Assembly (NCBI RefSeq): GCF_014647055.1
Contig: NZ_BMOL01000002.1
Coordinates: forward strand, 124,001 to 188,000
Length of the DNA stretch: 64,000 nucleotides
Direction of reading: 5' to 3'
Source: Deinococcus aerolatus
Lineage (GTDB): Bacteria; Deinococcota; Deinococci; Deinococcales; Deinococcaceae
Below the pieces are notes generated by a model, which saw only the letters and a list, made by a program, of their open reading frames with translations, ran no database searches and was not told the DNA's origin. The translations under genes and the position numbers were made by a program. Each line of letters opens with the position of its first letter. Position 1 is the first letter of the stretch. Below, one piece after another: positions 10,476 to 20,220 of this stretch.

Positions 10476-10865
10476 GTGAGTCCCACCGAACCGCAGGCCG
10501 GAGGCCGCGCCGCTATCCGTCTGCTGCAAGGCTACATCTGGCACGCCCAAGACGGCGACATCGATCTGGAGCATTTCCTACCCCGTGAGCTCGACCTGCC
10601 CTCGCCCCCTGGCCTGGCCGAGCAGGAAAGTGCCCACGTGCTGTGGGACACGGTCAATCCGCCCTTTGCCTTCTTCGAGAACGGCGATCCCACCGCCTCC
10701 CAGGTCTTCTACCAGTTCACGGTGCTGCGCGTGTACGACGAGCGCCCCAGCAACGCCGAACTGCATGAGGACGCCAGCGCCGCCTCACAGTCGCTGGGGC
10801 CGCTGCTGGACGGCACCCCGGAAGGTGTGGGCTGGCAACTCTGGGAAGACCTGCGCGAGCTGTGA
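10476..10865 (+). CDS. Hypothetical protein (129 residues)
   Basis: Small soluble acidic protein, no signal or membrane segment. Features visible are RLLQGYIWHAQDGDIDLEHF, a central AHVLWDTVNPPFAFFENGDP and an acidic C-terminal helix. I do not recognise the family. The leaderless -10 places the GTG start. Its last codons overlap the next gene in a GTGA junction, and that gene overlaps the DJ-1-like gene, so the three are one tightly coupled operon. Confidence 0.75.
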   Translation: MSPTEPQAGGRAAIRLLQGYIWHAQDGDIDLEHFLPRELDLPSPPGLAEQESAHVLWDTVNPPFAFFENGDPTASQVFYQFTVLRVYDERPSNAELHEDASAASQSLGPLLDGTPEGVGWQLWEDLREL

Positions 10866-11068
10866 TCCGCTGGCTCGATCTGCTGACCGAGGGTGACCCC
10901 CACCCGCGCCGGTTCAGCGGCCCCGCAAGCCTGCGGGCGTATCTGCTGCGGGTCGAGCGCCTGTCGGAAGCCGCTGCCGACGCGCTGATCAGGGAGGGGC
11001 AGGTGGCTCCCCCCCTGGCCCGCCGGGGCTACCGCCTGCGCCCCCTGGACCCGGCGGCCCCGCAATGA
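10862..11068 (+). CDS. Hypothetical small protein (68 residues)
   Basis: Basic 68-residue protein, mostly helical, containing RFSGPASLRAYLLRVERLSE. Starts with GTG in a GTGA overlap with the upstream gene and ends in an ATGA overlap with the downstream one. The coupling on both sides, more than any motif, argues that it is real. No family recognised. Confidence 0.65.
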   Translation: MIRWLDLLTEGDPHPRRFSGPASLRAYLLRVERLSEAAADALIREGQVAPPLARRGYRLRPLDPAAPQ

Positions 11069-11670
11069 GCGGGGCTGGGGCCGGCCATGCGGCGGACCAG
11101 ATCGCGCCCGAATCAGCGATGCCCGGTCCCGTGGTGGCGGTACCGGTCTATGCCGGCGTCAGCGAGCTGGAACTGGGCATCATGGTCACGGTCTGCCGGC
11201 TGTGCGGCGGCGAGGGCGCGGCCATCACGGTCAACCGGTCGCGCGCCAGCATCGTCACAGCGGGGGGGCTGGTCAGCACGCCGCACGTGCTGTACGCCGC
11301 CCTGCCGGAACCGGCGGCCCTGCTGCTGCCCGGCGGCCCCGGCGCCCTGAAGGCGGCCCGCGATCCGCTGCTCAGGACGTTTCTTGCGGGCCACTCTGCC
11401 CTGCCCACCGGCGCAAGCGGCAGCGGCCTGCTGCTGCTGGGCGAGGCGGGTGCGCTGGCCGGGCGCGAGGTGGGCGGCTCCGCCGATCTGGCCGACACCC
11501 TGTGGGGCCACGGCGCGGCGGACGTGCATCCGGGCGAGGTCTGGACCGACGCGCAGCTGTGTACCACACCGGGCGGCCTCCCGGCACTGTACGCCGCACT
11601 GCACGTCGCCGCCGCCATCTGGGGCGCGGATGCGGCGGTGGATGCGGCGAGGCGGCTGGGCCAGCTCTAG
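11065..11670 (+). CDS. DJ-1/PfpI-like protein lacking the nucleophilic cysteine
   Basis: 201 residues with the fold pattern of the DJ-1/PfpI glutamine-amidotransferase-like superfamily: VVAVPVYAGVSELELG at the first strand, ITVNRSRASIVTAGGL, and the oxyanion strand AALLLPGGPGALKAARDP. At the nucleophile elbow, where relatives have a cysteine (typically CTGALLLA), this protein reads GASGSGLLLLGEAGALAGR, so the catalytic Cys is absent and hydrolase, chaperone-type or glyoxalase chemistry is unlikely. AraC-type regulators also use this domain, but no HTH follows. Last gene of a three-gene overlapping operon. Confidence 0.75.
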   Translation: MSGAGAGHAADQIAPESAMPGPVVAVPVYAGVSELELGIMVTVCRLCGGEGAAITVNRSRASIVTAGGLVSTPHVLYAALPEPAALLLPGGPGALKAARDPLLRTFLAGHSALPTGASGSGLLLLGEAGALAGREVGGSADLADTLWGHGAADVHPGEVWTDAQLCTTPGGLPALYAALHVAAAIWGADAAVDAARRLGQL

Positions 11671-11710
11671 CGTATCCAGCCCATCCGGAACGCGCCCCAC
11701 CTGACCCGGT

Positions 11711-12556
<846 letters not shown>

Positions 12557-12562
12557 GCGCGG

Positions 12563-12568
12563 AGTCTA
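12563..12568 (-). promoter_or_regulatory. -10 element TAGACT, leaderless PIG-L gene
   Basis: TAGACT ends 6 nt before the ATG at 12556. Confidence 0.6.
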
Positions 12569-12597
12569 GTGCGCGGGCGCGGCAGGGCTGCGTGGAG

Positions 12598-12603
12598 TAG
12601 GGT
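12598..12603 (+). promoter_or_regulatory. -10 element TAGGGT, leaderless
   Basis: TAGGGT ends 7 nt before the ATG at 12611, supporting a genuine (now frameshifted) gene there. Confidence 0.5.
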
Positions 12604-12610
12604 GGGCGTC

Positions 12611-12864
12611 ATGCGACATGCCCTCAGTACCTTCTTGGCCGTGTTCCGCGCCCTGTTTCTGGGCTTGATCGGGCAACCGGACGGCGGTACCGAGCCAGGA
12701 GCCCGTGGCCGGAAGGGAAGGCCAGGCAGCGCGAGCGGCAGGACCGTCCCAGCGGCCCCCTTCAGGCCCTGGGCACGCTGGCCCGCACCGTCTTTTACGC
12801 CGCCATCTTTCAGCCCCAGGACGGCGAGGACTCGCCTGCCTCCAGGCGTAAGCCGCGTAAGTAG
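12611..12864 (+). pseudogene. Frameshifted small membrane-associated protein
   Basis: Reads MRHALSTFLAVFRALFLGLI (one hydrophobic helix) from a leaderless-type start. About 35 codons in, the coding signal moves to another frame that continues [20 protein letters not shown] and ends at a TAG at 12862-12864. One single-base indel in the G-rich stretch near 12710 would restore an 80-odd-residue protein. Either a recent frameshift mutation or a sequencing error. The 3' end overlaps the convergent gene on the other strand by about 55 bp. Confidence 0.55.
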
Positions 12865-13049
12865 AAGTCCCACACAGCGTCCGGCCAGGTCTGGTAAATC
12901 AGGCGGCGGTTGGGCACGTCCGCCGCCTCCAGCGCCTCGCCAATGGCGCGGTAAAAGCGGCTGCCCTGCTGCTTCATGGCCAGCGCCGTCCAGTACACCT
13001 CGGCGGCCATCAGGGTGTCCAGACGCGCCTCGCGGGTCTCGGTAGTCAT
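12810..13049 (-). CDS. Hypothetical small protein (79 residues)
   Basis: 79-residue soluble helical protein starting [20 protein letters not shown] and rich in aromatics ([27 protein letters not shown]). The ATG at 13049 is chosen over upstream codons because CATGAT lies 6 nt before it. No family recognised. Convergent with the frameshifted small gene. Confidence 0.65.
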   Translation of the reverse strand: MTTETREARLDTLMAAEVYWTALAMKQQGSRFYRAIGEALEAADVPNRRLIYQTWPDAVWDFYLRGLRLEAGESSPSWG

Positions 13050-13100
13050 GCCCCCATCATGCCTGACTTCGGGCCTGCTCCGGCCCGCCGTCCGGTCTGC

Positions 13101-13106
13101 TACGCT
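13101..13106 (+). promoter_or_regulatory. -10 element TACGCT, leaderless ParA-like gene
   Basis: TACGCT ends 6 nt before the ATG at 13113. Confidence 0.6.
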
Positions 13107-13112
13107 CCCCCC

Positions 13113-13730
13113 ATGCCCCGCGTCATTGCCATCACGTCTGAAAAGGGAGGCGTGGGCAAGAGCACGCTGGCCGTTCATCTGGCCGGAGCGTTCCATGAGC
13201 GCGGCCAGGCCACTGTACTGGTTGACGAGGACGGGCGCGTCGGCAGCAGCCTGCGCTGGGCGGCGCGTGCGGATGGGCCGGGACTGGGCTTCCCGGTAGT
13301 GGCCCCGGACGACGTGAAACCCAAAAAACTGGCCGCCGCCGTCGCCGTGCTGATCGACACCGAGGGCCGCCCGAAACGCAAGGAACTGCGCCGCCTCTCA
13401 GAGCGGGCAGACCTGATTCTGGTGCCGAGCGGGGTGAGTGCGCTGGAACTGGACGCCACCCGCGAACTGTTGGACTTTCTGCTGGAGGCGGGGGATGTGG
13501 GTCGCCAGTCCCGCGTGGTCCTGACCCGCGTGCCGCCCGTGGGCCACGCCGGCGAAGACGCCCGCGAGAACCTGCGCGACGAGGGTCTGACCGTGTGCAA
13601 CACCCTGGTCCGCCAGTACGCCGCGTACCAGAAGGCCGCCGAACTCGGGGTGCTGGCCCGCGACGTGCGCGACCCCCGCGCCGGGGTGGCCTGGACCGAC
13701 ATTCTGAGTCTGTCACGGGAACTGCGGTGA
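13113..13730 (+). CDS. ParA/MinD-family ATPase
   Basis: 205 residues with the deviant Walker [20 protein letters not shown] at about 8-26, followed by [14 protein letters not shown] (Walker A' region) and VLIDTEGRP (Walker B). It is shorter than chromosomal Soj/ParA (about 250) and has no ParB partner or visible parS nearby, so it is better called a ParA-like cargo-positioning or orphan ATPase than a partition protein. A small basic gene follows 88 nt downstream and may be its partner. Confidence 0.85.
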   Translation: MPRVIAITSEKGGVGKSTLAVHLAGAFHERGQATVLVDEDGRVGSSLRWAARADGPGLGFPVVAPDDVKPKKLAAAVAVLIDTEGRPKRKELRRLSERADLILVPSGVSALELDATRELLDFLLEAGDVGRQSRVVLTRVPPVGHAGEDARENLRDEGLTVCNTLVRQYAAYQKAAELGVLARDVRDPRAGVAWTDILSLSRELR

Positions 13731-13818
13731 CGGGGCTTTGCGGAAACACCGCGTCAGCTAGTGCCGCGCCCCGCTCAGGACGCCACCACCCGGCTGAAGG
13801 CCGCAAGAGGCCCGGCTG

Positions 13819-14070
13819 ATGCCCCGCTTCGAGTATCTGGACCGCAAGCCGAAGAAGAAACGCAAGAAGGCCGGGCTCCGCAAGGCGGCCCCCGCCACCG
13901 GGGGTGGCCCCCACAAGGGCGAGTCCGAGGAACGCGTGGAGGTGGTGTACATCCGCAAGGAAACCGTCCGGGCCGTGTGGCGTGAGGTCAGGAACGACGG
14001 TGACCCGGCCGAGAGCGTCAGCGAACTGGTGGAAGACCTGCTGCTGGCGTGGCTGCGCGAACGGGCATAG
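13819..14070 (+). CDS. Small basic protein, possible ribbon-helix-helix DNA binder
   Basis: 83 residues. A very basic N-terminus (LDRKPKKKRKKAGLRK) precedes VEVVYIRKETVRAVWREVRN and SVSELVEDLLLAWLRER, a strand-helix-helix pattern like a CopG/Arc ribbon-helix-helix unit. If so it would bind DNA as a dimer and could serve as the DNA adaptor of the adjacent ParA-like ATPase. The family is my inference; I see no exact signature. Confidence 0.55.
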   Translation: MPRFEYLDRKPKKKRKKAGLRKAAPATGGGPHKGESEERVEVVYIRKETVRAVWREVRNDGDPAESVSELVEDLLLAWLRERA

Positions 14071-14074
14071 GGCT

Positions 14075-14544
14075 TGAGCGCGTTTCAGCGCAGGGCGGCG
14101 CGTTTCGTGGGCCTGCGGGCGGCGTTGGCCTTCACCGTTTCTGGCGTCGTCCACCCTCTGAACAACTAGCCGCTGGATCTGGTGAACCTGATCTTCCATG
14201 GGGCCGGACAGTCCTGCTGAGCTGGGCCGGCGGAACCGCCATGCTGCTGGGGGGCAGCGTCGTTCAGGTGCTGGTATGCGCCGCCGCCTTCCTGCAACGT
14301 GGGGACCGCCACGCGGCGGGCATCGTGATGCTGTGGCAGGGCCAGTCCCTTGCGGGCGTGTTGGCAGATGTCTGTGATGCCCATACCCGCACCCTCGACA
14401 CTCGGCGGCGATCCAGACATGCACGTCTGGTGGCAGCTGCTGGGCGGCTGGGACGCGCTGAATCTGACCGGGTCGCTGGGCTGCGGGGTCTTTTTCCTGC
14501 GGCTGGCCTCAGTGATCGTGGGCGCGGCCCTGGCGCTGTGGTGA
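14075..14544 (+). pseudogene. Broken multi-pass membrane protein gene
   Basis: No intact ORF fits, but hydrophobic coding fragments run in order through three frames: RFVGLRAALAFTVSG and PLDLVNLIFHGAG with an in-frame stop between them, then AMLLGGSVVQVLVCAAAFL and IVMLWQGQSLAGV, then LGGDPDMHVWWQLLGGWDAL and a final helix. The order (HEAGH-like helix, GGS..Q helix, WxGQSL, LGGDP) resembles a Deinococcus membrane-protein family with an M50-like HEAGH; here that motif reads HGAGQ. At least two frameshifts and one stop mark it as dead. Confidence 0.5.
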
Positions 14545-14577
14545 CGACATGCGCTGAGGGTTCGGGCCGGGACCGCC

Positions 14578-14605
14578 AAAAAAATCCTCTCCGCTGGGGA
14601 GAGGA
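14578..14605 (-). terminator. Rho-independent terminator of the aldo/keto reductase gene
   Basis: An 8-bp stem (14585-14592 with 14598-14605) and 5-nt loop, followed on the minus strand by a seven-U run (A-run 14578-14584), 35 nt past the stop. Confidence 0.9.
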
Positions 14606-14639
14606 CTGGCGATTAAAAGCGGGAGGACGTCTACCGCGT

Positions 14640-15587
14640 TCAGGACGGGTTCAGGATATCCTCGATCTTCTGCTGCACGTCGTCGCTGAGGCGCACGCCC
14701 GCCGCCTTTACGGTGTCCTGGATCTGCGACACCCTGGTGGCCCCGGTGATCACGCTGCTGACCCCCGGCTGACGCAACAGCCACGCCAGCGCCAGCTGCG
14801 CCCGCGTGATGCCCAGATCGTCGGCAATCGGCTTCAGATCACGCACTTTCTGAATGTTTTCCTCAGTCAGGAAGTTCTTGCCCCAGTTTTCCTTCTCAGT
14901 CAGACGCGCACCCTCGGGCTTGCCATCGTCGTACTTGCCGGTCAGCAGGCCCATGGCCAGCGGACTCCAGACCACCAGGCCGATGCCCTCGCCCGCCGTG
15001 TAGGGCAGGATTTCTTTTTCCACCCGCTCGCGGCGCATCATGGAGTACTCGGGCTGCTCGGTCACGGGGGCGTGCAGGCCGTTGGCGCGGGCAAACTCGA
15101 CAGCCTGGGCAATGCGGGCGGCGGGCCACATCGAGGTTCCCCAGTACAGTGCCTGACCGTTGCGGATCACCTGATCAAAGGCCATCACGATCTCTTCCAT
15201 CGGCACGTCGGGGTCGTAGCGGTGGGCGAAATAGATATCCAGATAGTCGGTTTCCAGGCGCTTGAGCGTCTTGCCGATGCTTTCCAGCACATGCTTACGG
15301 CTCAGGCCCCGGTCATTGACGTCGTCGCTCATGGGCCAGAAGACCTTGCTGGACATCACCAGCGTGTGGCGCGGCAGTTCCTTCAGCACCGCGCCCATCA
15401 GTTCCTCGCTGCGGCCGCGTGCGTACACGTCGGCCTGATCGAAGAAGTTCACGCCGCCCTCGTAGGCTGCCGTCACGATGTCGCGCACCATCTGCTGCTC
15501 GTTGACGCCCGCGCCGTAGGTTTCCCAGCCGCCCAGCGCGACCTCACTGACTTTCAGACCACTCCTGCCCAGATTCCGGTATTCCAT
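14640..15587 (-). CDS. Aldo/keto reductase
   Basis: 315-residue TIM-barrel NADPH oxidoreductase, closest in form to the voltage-gated-K-channel beta-subunit-like AKR group. Starts MEYRNLGRSGLKVSEVALGG. Catalytic tetrad regions are visible: Asp and Tyr in FFDQADVYARGRSEELMG, Lys in TLVMSSKVFW and His in DYLDIYFAHRYDPDVPMEE. The cofactor site ends with GVSSVITGATRVSQIQ. Substrate cannot be inferred. It is monocistronic, with a perfect palindrome over its -10 region and its own terminator. Confidence 0.9.
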   Translation of the reverse strand: MEYRNLGRSGLKVSEVALGGWETYGAGVNEQQMVRDIVTAAYEGGVNFFDQADVYARGRSEELMGAVLKELPRHTLVMSSKVFWPMSDDVNDRGLSRKHVLESIGKTLKRLETDYLDIYFAHRYDPDVPMEEIVMAFDQVIRNGQALYWGTSMWPAARIAQAVEFARANGLHAPVTEQPEYSMMRRERVEKEILPYTAGEGIGLVVWSPLAMGLLTGKYDDGKPEGARLTEKENWGKNFLTEENIQKVRDLKPIADDLGITRAQLALAWLLRQPGVSSVITGATRVSQIQDTVKAAGVRLSDDVQQKIEDILNPS

Positions 15588-15596
15588 AGGTGGTTA

Positions 15597-15611
15597 CTTT
15601 AACTGTTAAAG
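15597..15611. promoter_or_regulatory. Perfect 15-bp palindrome over the AKR promoter (operator candidate)
   Basis: CTTTAACTGTTAAAG has 7-bp arms around one base. It overlaps the presumed -10 TAAAGT (15596-15601, minus strand) that lies 8 nt before the AKR ATG. AT-rich against a GC-rich background. Confidence 0.5.
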
Positions 15612-15629
15612 CATGAGACTTGGTCAAGT

Positions 15630-16646
15630 TCAAAGTTCGGTGAAGGCTGGGTGGTCCGGCGTGGTGTGGAGGGGCACCGGATCAGGGGATGTCTGCAGGG
15701 TTATCAGGGTGGATACGTCCAGATTGCCGCCGCTGACCACGGCCACCACTGGACCAGGGCCGAATTCATGGGCACCATACAGGGCCGCCACCGTCACGGC
15801 CCCGCTGGGTTCGGCCACCAGCCGGGCTTTCAGGGCCGTGTCGCACACGGCCCGGCGAATGTCGGCCTCGCCCACCGTCACGATGTCGTCCACATGGGAA
15901 CGGATGTGTTCCCAGGTCAGCTCGCCCAGCTCCGTCACGCGCAGGCCGTCGGCCAGGGTGCGGGCCACGTCGGCAGCGGCCCAGGCCATGCGCCGCCCGG
16001 CCCGCAGGCTGGCCTGCGCGTCTGCTGCCAGTTCGGGTTCCACGCCGATCACGCGCACGTCCGGGCGCTGGCTCTTGATGGCGGCGGCCACTCCCGAGAT
16101 CAGCCCGCCGCCGCTGACCGGCACCAGCACTGTGCCCACCGTGGGCAGGTCGTGCAGAATCTCCAGCCCCACGGTCGCGGCTCCGGCGATGATTTGCGGG
16201 TCGTCATAAGGGGGCACGGGGGTCAGGCCACGCTCACGCGCGAGTTCGGCGGCCTTTGCGGCCCGTTCCTCGCTGGCCTCGCCCATTAACACGACTTCAG
16301 CGCCGCACGCGCGGGTGGCGGCCAGCTTGGTCTGCGGCGCGCCGGACGGCATGACCACTACCGCCGGGACGCCCAGCGCCCGAGCCGCGTAGGCCACCGC
16401 CCCGGCGTGGTTGCCGCTGGAGTGCGCGACGACGCCCCTGGCCCGCTGTTCCACGCTGAGCGACAGCAACTTGTTGAAAGCGCCGCGCAGCTTGAAGGCC
16501 CCGGTGGGCTGCAGGTTCTCGGCCTTGAGCCACAGGTCACGGCCCGGAAACTGAACGAGCGGCGTGCGGCCCACCCACCCGGCCAGTAGGGTCTGGGCGG
16601 CTTGAATGTCGGTCAGAGTCACAAGTGGGGTGGCGGCCAGGGTCAA
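15630..16646 (-). CDS. Threonine/serine dehydratase-like PLP enzyme
   Basis: 338-residue fold-type II PLP enzyme that would deaminate threonine to 2-oxobutanoate or serine to pyruvate; serine racemases share the fold. The Schiff-base lysine is in LQPTGAFKLRGAFN, the substrate loop is SSGNHAGAVAYAARALG and the phosphate-binding loop is PVSGGGLISGVAAA. No C-terminal ACT domain, so it resembles catabolic rather than feedback-inhibited biosynthetic IlvA. The TTG at 16646 is preferred because AGGAGG lies 8 nt upstream; an ATG at 16685 would overlap the divergent promoter. Confidence 0.85.
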   Translation of the reverse strand: MTLAATPLVTLTDIQAAQTLLAGWVGRTPLVQFPGRDLWLKAENLQPTGAFKLRGAFNKLLSLSVEQRARGVVAHSSGNHAGAVAYAARALGVPAVVVMPSGAPQTKLAATRACGAEVVLMGEASEERAAKAAELARERGLTPVPPYDDPQIIAGAATVGLEILHDLPTVGTVLVPVSGGGLISGVAAAIKSQRPDVRVIGVEPELAADAQASLRAGRRMAWAAADVARTLADGLRVTELGELTWEHIRSHVDDIVTVGEADIRRAVCDTALKARLVAEPSGAVTVAALYGAHEFGPGPVVAVVSGGNLDVSTLITLQTSPDPVPLHTTPDHPAFTEL

Positions 16647-16670
16647 GGGTAAAACCTCCTGGCCCCACGC

Positions 16671-16676
16671 TACCCT
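16671..16676 (+). promoter_or_regulatory. -10 element TACCCT, leaderless MBL gene
   Basis: TACCCT ends 7 nt before the ATG at 16684. It lies 25 nt from the divergent dehydratase start. Confidence 0.55.
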
Positions 16677-16683
16677 GTCTGCC

Positions 16684-17601
16684 ATGTCCCAGTCTCCCGC
16701 GGCGCCGCTGATAACCCTGGCACCCGGCGTCCTGTACCTGCCCGGCGCGGTCAACAGTTTTGTGGTGGTGGGCCGGGGCACGGACGCCCTGCTGGTGGAC
16801 ACCGGCCTGGACGACGCCCACGCACGCAAGCTGCTGCGGGCGGTGGAAGCGGCGGGTCTGACGCCCAGCGGCATCCTCAACACCCACAGCCACGCGGACC
16901 ACCACGGCGGCAATGCCCAGATTCTCAGGCGCTTTCCCGAACTGAAGGTGTTCGCGCCGCCGCTGGAAGACGCCATCATCACCCATCCGATTCTGGAGCC
17001 GCTGACGCTGTTCGGCGCCCGCCCGCCACGCGAGTTGCAGAACAAATTCCTGCTGGCGCCGCCCAGCCCGGCCCGCCTCGCTCCCGAACCGGGGCTGTGC
17101 CGCATCGGTGGGGCTGATATCGAGCTGATCGAGGTGGCGGGCCACGCTTCGATGATGTTTGCCGTGCGTGTCGGCGAGGTGCTGTACGCCGCCGACGCGC
17201 TGTTTGGGCCGGAAGCGCTGGAAAAGCACCCCCTGACCTTCTGCGCCGACTCGGGGTTGCAGAAGGCCAGCGCCGCCGCCCTGGCGCAACTGGAGGGTGT
17301 GCGTACGGTGCTGCCAGGTCACGGCGTTCCCACCGACGATCTGGCCGGGCTGGTGGCCGTTAATCTCAGGGCCTATGGGCGGACGACACAGGCGGTTCTG
17401 GCGGCGGTGAGGGCTGGAGACGCCAGTATTGATGAGCTGCTGGCCCGCGTGTGCGGCGCGCTGGGCGTGACCATGACCAACGCGGGGGCGGTGGTCCTGA
17501 ACCGCGCGGTCGTCAGTGCCCACCTGACCGAACTGCTGGAACTGGGCCGGGTAGAGATGAAGGTTTCAGGCAACAAACTCATCTTCGGCGTACAAGCGTA
17601 A
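16684..17601 (+). CDS. MBL-fold metallohydrolase
   Basis: 305-residue metallo-beta-lactamase-fold protein. Two-metal site: THSHADHHGGNAQIL (HxHxDH), the histidine in IELIEVAGHASMMFAV, the aspartate in VLYAADALFGPEAL and the late histidine in VLPGHGVPTDD. A C-terminal helical region after about residue 230 (ELLARVCGALGVTMTNAG, HLTELLELGRVEMKV) resembles a small winged-helix-like cap seen in some glyoxalase-II-like proteins. Substrate unknown. Divergent from the dehydratase gene. Confidence 0.87.
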   Translation: MSQSPAAPLITLAPGVLYLPGAVNSFVVVGRGTDALLVDTGLDDAHARKLLRAVEAAGLTPSGILNTHSHADHHGGNAQILRRFPELKVFAPPLEDAIITHPILEPLTLFGARPPRELQNKFLLAPPSPARLAPEPGLCRIGGADIELIEVAGHASMMFAVRVGEVLYAADALFGPEALEKHPLTFCADSGLQKASAAALAQLEGVRTVLPGHGVPTDDLAGLVAVNLRAYGRTTQAVLAAVRAGDASIDELLARVCGALGVTMTNAGAVVLNRAVVSAHLTELLELGRVEMKVSGNKLIFGVQA

Positions 17602-17636
17602 AGGAATCCGTATGGCTCGCAGGCTGGGACCGGGGG

Positions 17637-17642
17637 TAGCGT
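17637..17642 (+). promoter_or_regulatory. -10 element TAGCGT, leaderless dps
   Basis: TAGCGT ends 6 nt before the dps ATG. Confidence 0.55.
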
Positions 17643-17648
17643 GGAGCC

Positions 17649-18290
17649 ATGACCAAGAAGAGCAAGGCTGATTCATCCACGCCCTCCAAGGCCAGCAGCA
17701 AGGCCGCCAAGCAGGCCAGCGACGCCCAGGCCGCCAAGCCCGGCGCGACGCCCGGCGGCGAGGCTAAGGCCGACGCGGCCCATCTGGACACCGCGTTCAA
17801 CGCGCTGGTGGACCACAACTACCTGTCGGAAAGCGAATTCGGCACCGTGTCCGAGACGTTGCAGCGCAACCTCGCCACCACCATCTGCCTGTACCTGAAG
17901 TTCAAGAAGTACCACTGGGACATCCGTGGACGCTTCTTCCGTGACCTGCACCTGGCCTACGATGAATTCATCGAGGAGATCTTCCCCGGCATCGACGAGC
18001 AGGCCGAGCGCCTCGTGGCCCTGGGCGGCAGCCCCATCGCCGCGCCCAGCGATCTGGAGCGTTTCAGCGTGGTCAAGGTGCCCACCGAGACCGTGCGTGA
18101 TGCCCGCAGCCAGGTGGCCGATCTGGTCAGCGACCTGACCCGCGTGTCCAGGGGCTTCCGCGACGACAGTCAGACCGTGGACGAGGCCAATGATCCGGCC
18201 ACCGCCGACATGTACAACGGGTACGCCGCCACCATCGACAAGATTCGCTGGATGTTGCAGGCCATCATGGACGACGACCGCCTGAACTGA
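17649..18290 (+). CDS. dps: DNA protection during starvation protein (Dps1-like ferritin)
   Basis: 213-residue Dps, about 50 residues longer than usual because of an N-terminal tail rich in Lys, Ala and Ser (SKASSKAAKQASDAQAAK), the hallmark of Deinococcus Dps1, where the tail mediates DNA and metal binding. The ferritin core follows from about residue 45. The ferroxidase site spans subunits: KKYHWDIRGRFFRDLHLAYD (His and Asp) and EFIEEIFPGIDEQAERL (Glu/Asp). It forms dodecamers that oxidise iron and protect DNA. A stem-loop separates it from the DUF4385 gene. Confidence 0.95.
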   Translation: MTKKSKADSSTPSKASSKAAKQASDAQAAKPGATPGGEAKADAAHLDTAFNALVDHNYLSESEFGTVSETLQRNLATTICLYLKFKKYHWDIRGRFFRDLHLAYDEFIEEIFPGIDEQAERLVALGGSPIAAPSDLERFSVVKVPTETVRDARSQVADLVSDLTRVSRGFRDDSQTVDEANDPATADMYNGYAATIDKIRWMLQAIMDDDRLN

Positions 18291-18303
18291 GGTTCGGGAC
18301 AGG

Positions 18304-18337
18304 GGGCGGGCTGCCGGTGCATTCCAGCGGCCCGCCC
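18304..18337 (+). terminator. GC-rich stem-loop after dps
   Basis: GGGCGGGC (18304-18311) pairs with GCCCGCCC (18330-18337) and is followed by TCTT. Probably a partial terminator between dps and the DUF4385 gene. Confidence 0.45.
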
Positions 18338-18358
18338 TCTTGAGATGGAGGCGCACCG

Positions 18359-18850
18359 ATGCCGAAATTCGACTACGGCCTGAACTACGCCGAACTTGAC
18401 CTGCGTGCCCATCCGGAGCTGTACCGTGTGGGCCGGGGCGAGCAGGGCGTGTTGCTGGTGCAGCCCTACAAGGGCGAGATCCTGCCGCACTGGCGCTTTG
18501 CCACACCGGAAGTGGCCCGCGAGAGCAGTGACGCCATCTACGCTCTGTTCGAGCGTTACCTTGCGGACGGCGATTTCGTCGGCGCGGATATGGCCCGCAA
18601 GTTTCTGCAGATGGGTTTTACGCGGTCGCGCCGCTACGCCAACCACAAGGGTGGCAAGAAGTACGATGGCCCCGTTCCCGACGACAAAAAGGGCCAGAGT
18701 GGTGCCCACGGCCGCGCCGAACTGCCCCGTCAGCCGGAAGACCCGGTGAAAGCGCAGTCCGCCCGCATCTTCAAGGAGCGGTGGGACCAGGCAGAAGCGA
18801 ACGCGGACTACACGCGGCTGAAAAAAGAGCACCGTGCGAAATACGGCTGA
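18359..18850 (+). CDS. DUF4385 domain protein
   Basis: 163 residues matching the DUF4385 pattern, also found in phages: it starts MPKFDYGLNYAELDLRAHPE, followed by YRVGRGEQGVLLVQPYKGEI, then RYLADGDFVGADMARKFLQM and TRSRRYANHKGGKKYDG. No function is established for the family. The charged C-terminus (KERWDQAEANADYTRLKKEH) looks helical. It has a normal GGAG ribosome site, unlike most neighbours, so it is probably expressed from the dps transcript. Confidence 0.85.
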   Translation: MPKFDYGLNYAELDLRAHPELYRVGRGEQGVLLVQPYKGEILPHWRFATPEVARESSDAIYALFERYLADGDFVGADMARKFLQMGFTRSRRYANHKGGKKYDGPVPDDKKGQSGAHGRAELPRQPEDPVKAQSARIFKERWDQAEANADYTRLKKEHRAKYG

Positions 18851-18859
18851 CCGGCATCT

Positions 18860-20182
<1,323 letters not shown>

Positions 20183-20189
20183 GGGGCCA

Positions 20190-20195
20190 AGGGTA
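20190..20195 (-). promoter_or_regulatory. -10 element TACCCT, leaderless mnmE
   Basis: TACCCT ends 7 nt before the GTG at 20182. Confidence 0.55.
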
Positions 20196-20220
20196 GCAGG
20201 GAAGGGGGCCACTGACAGGT

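Noticed and set aside
14049..15602. Plus-strand open frame of about 517 codons opposite the aldo/keto reductase
   Set aside because: Only its first 65 residues look coding (membrane-protein relic); the rest is antisense to an intact gene.
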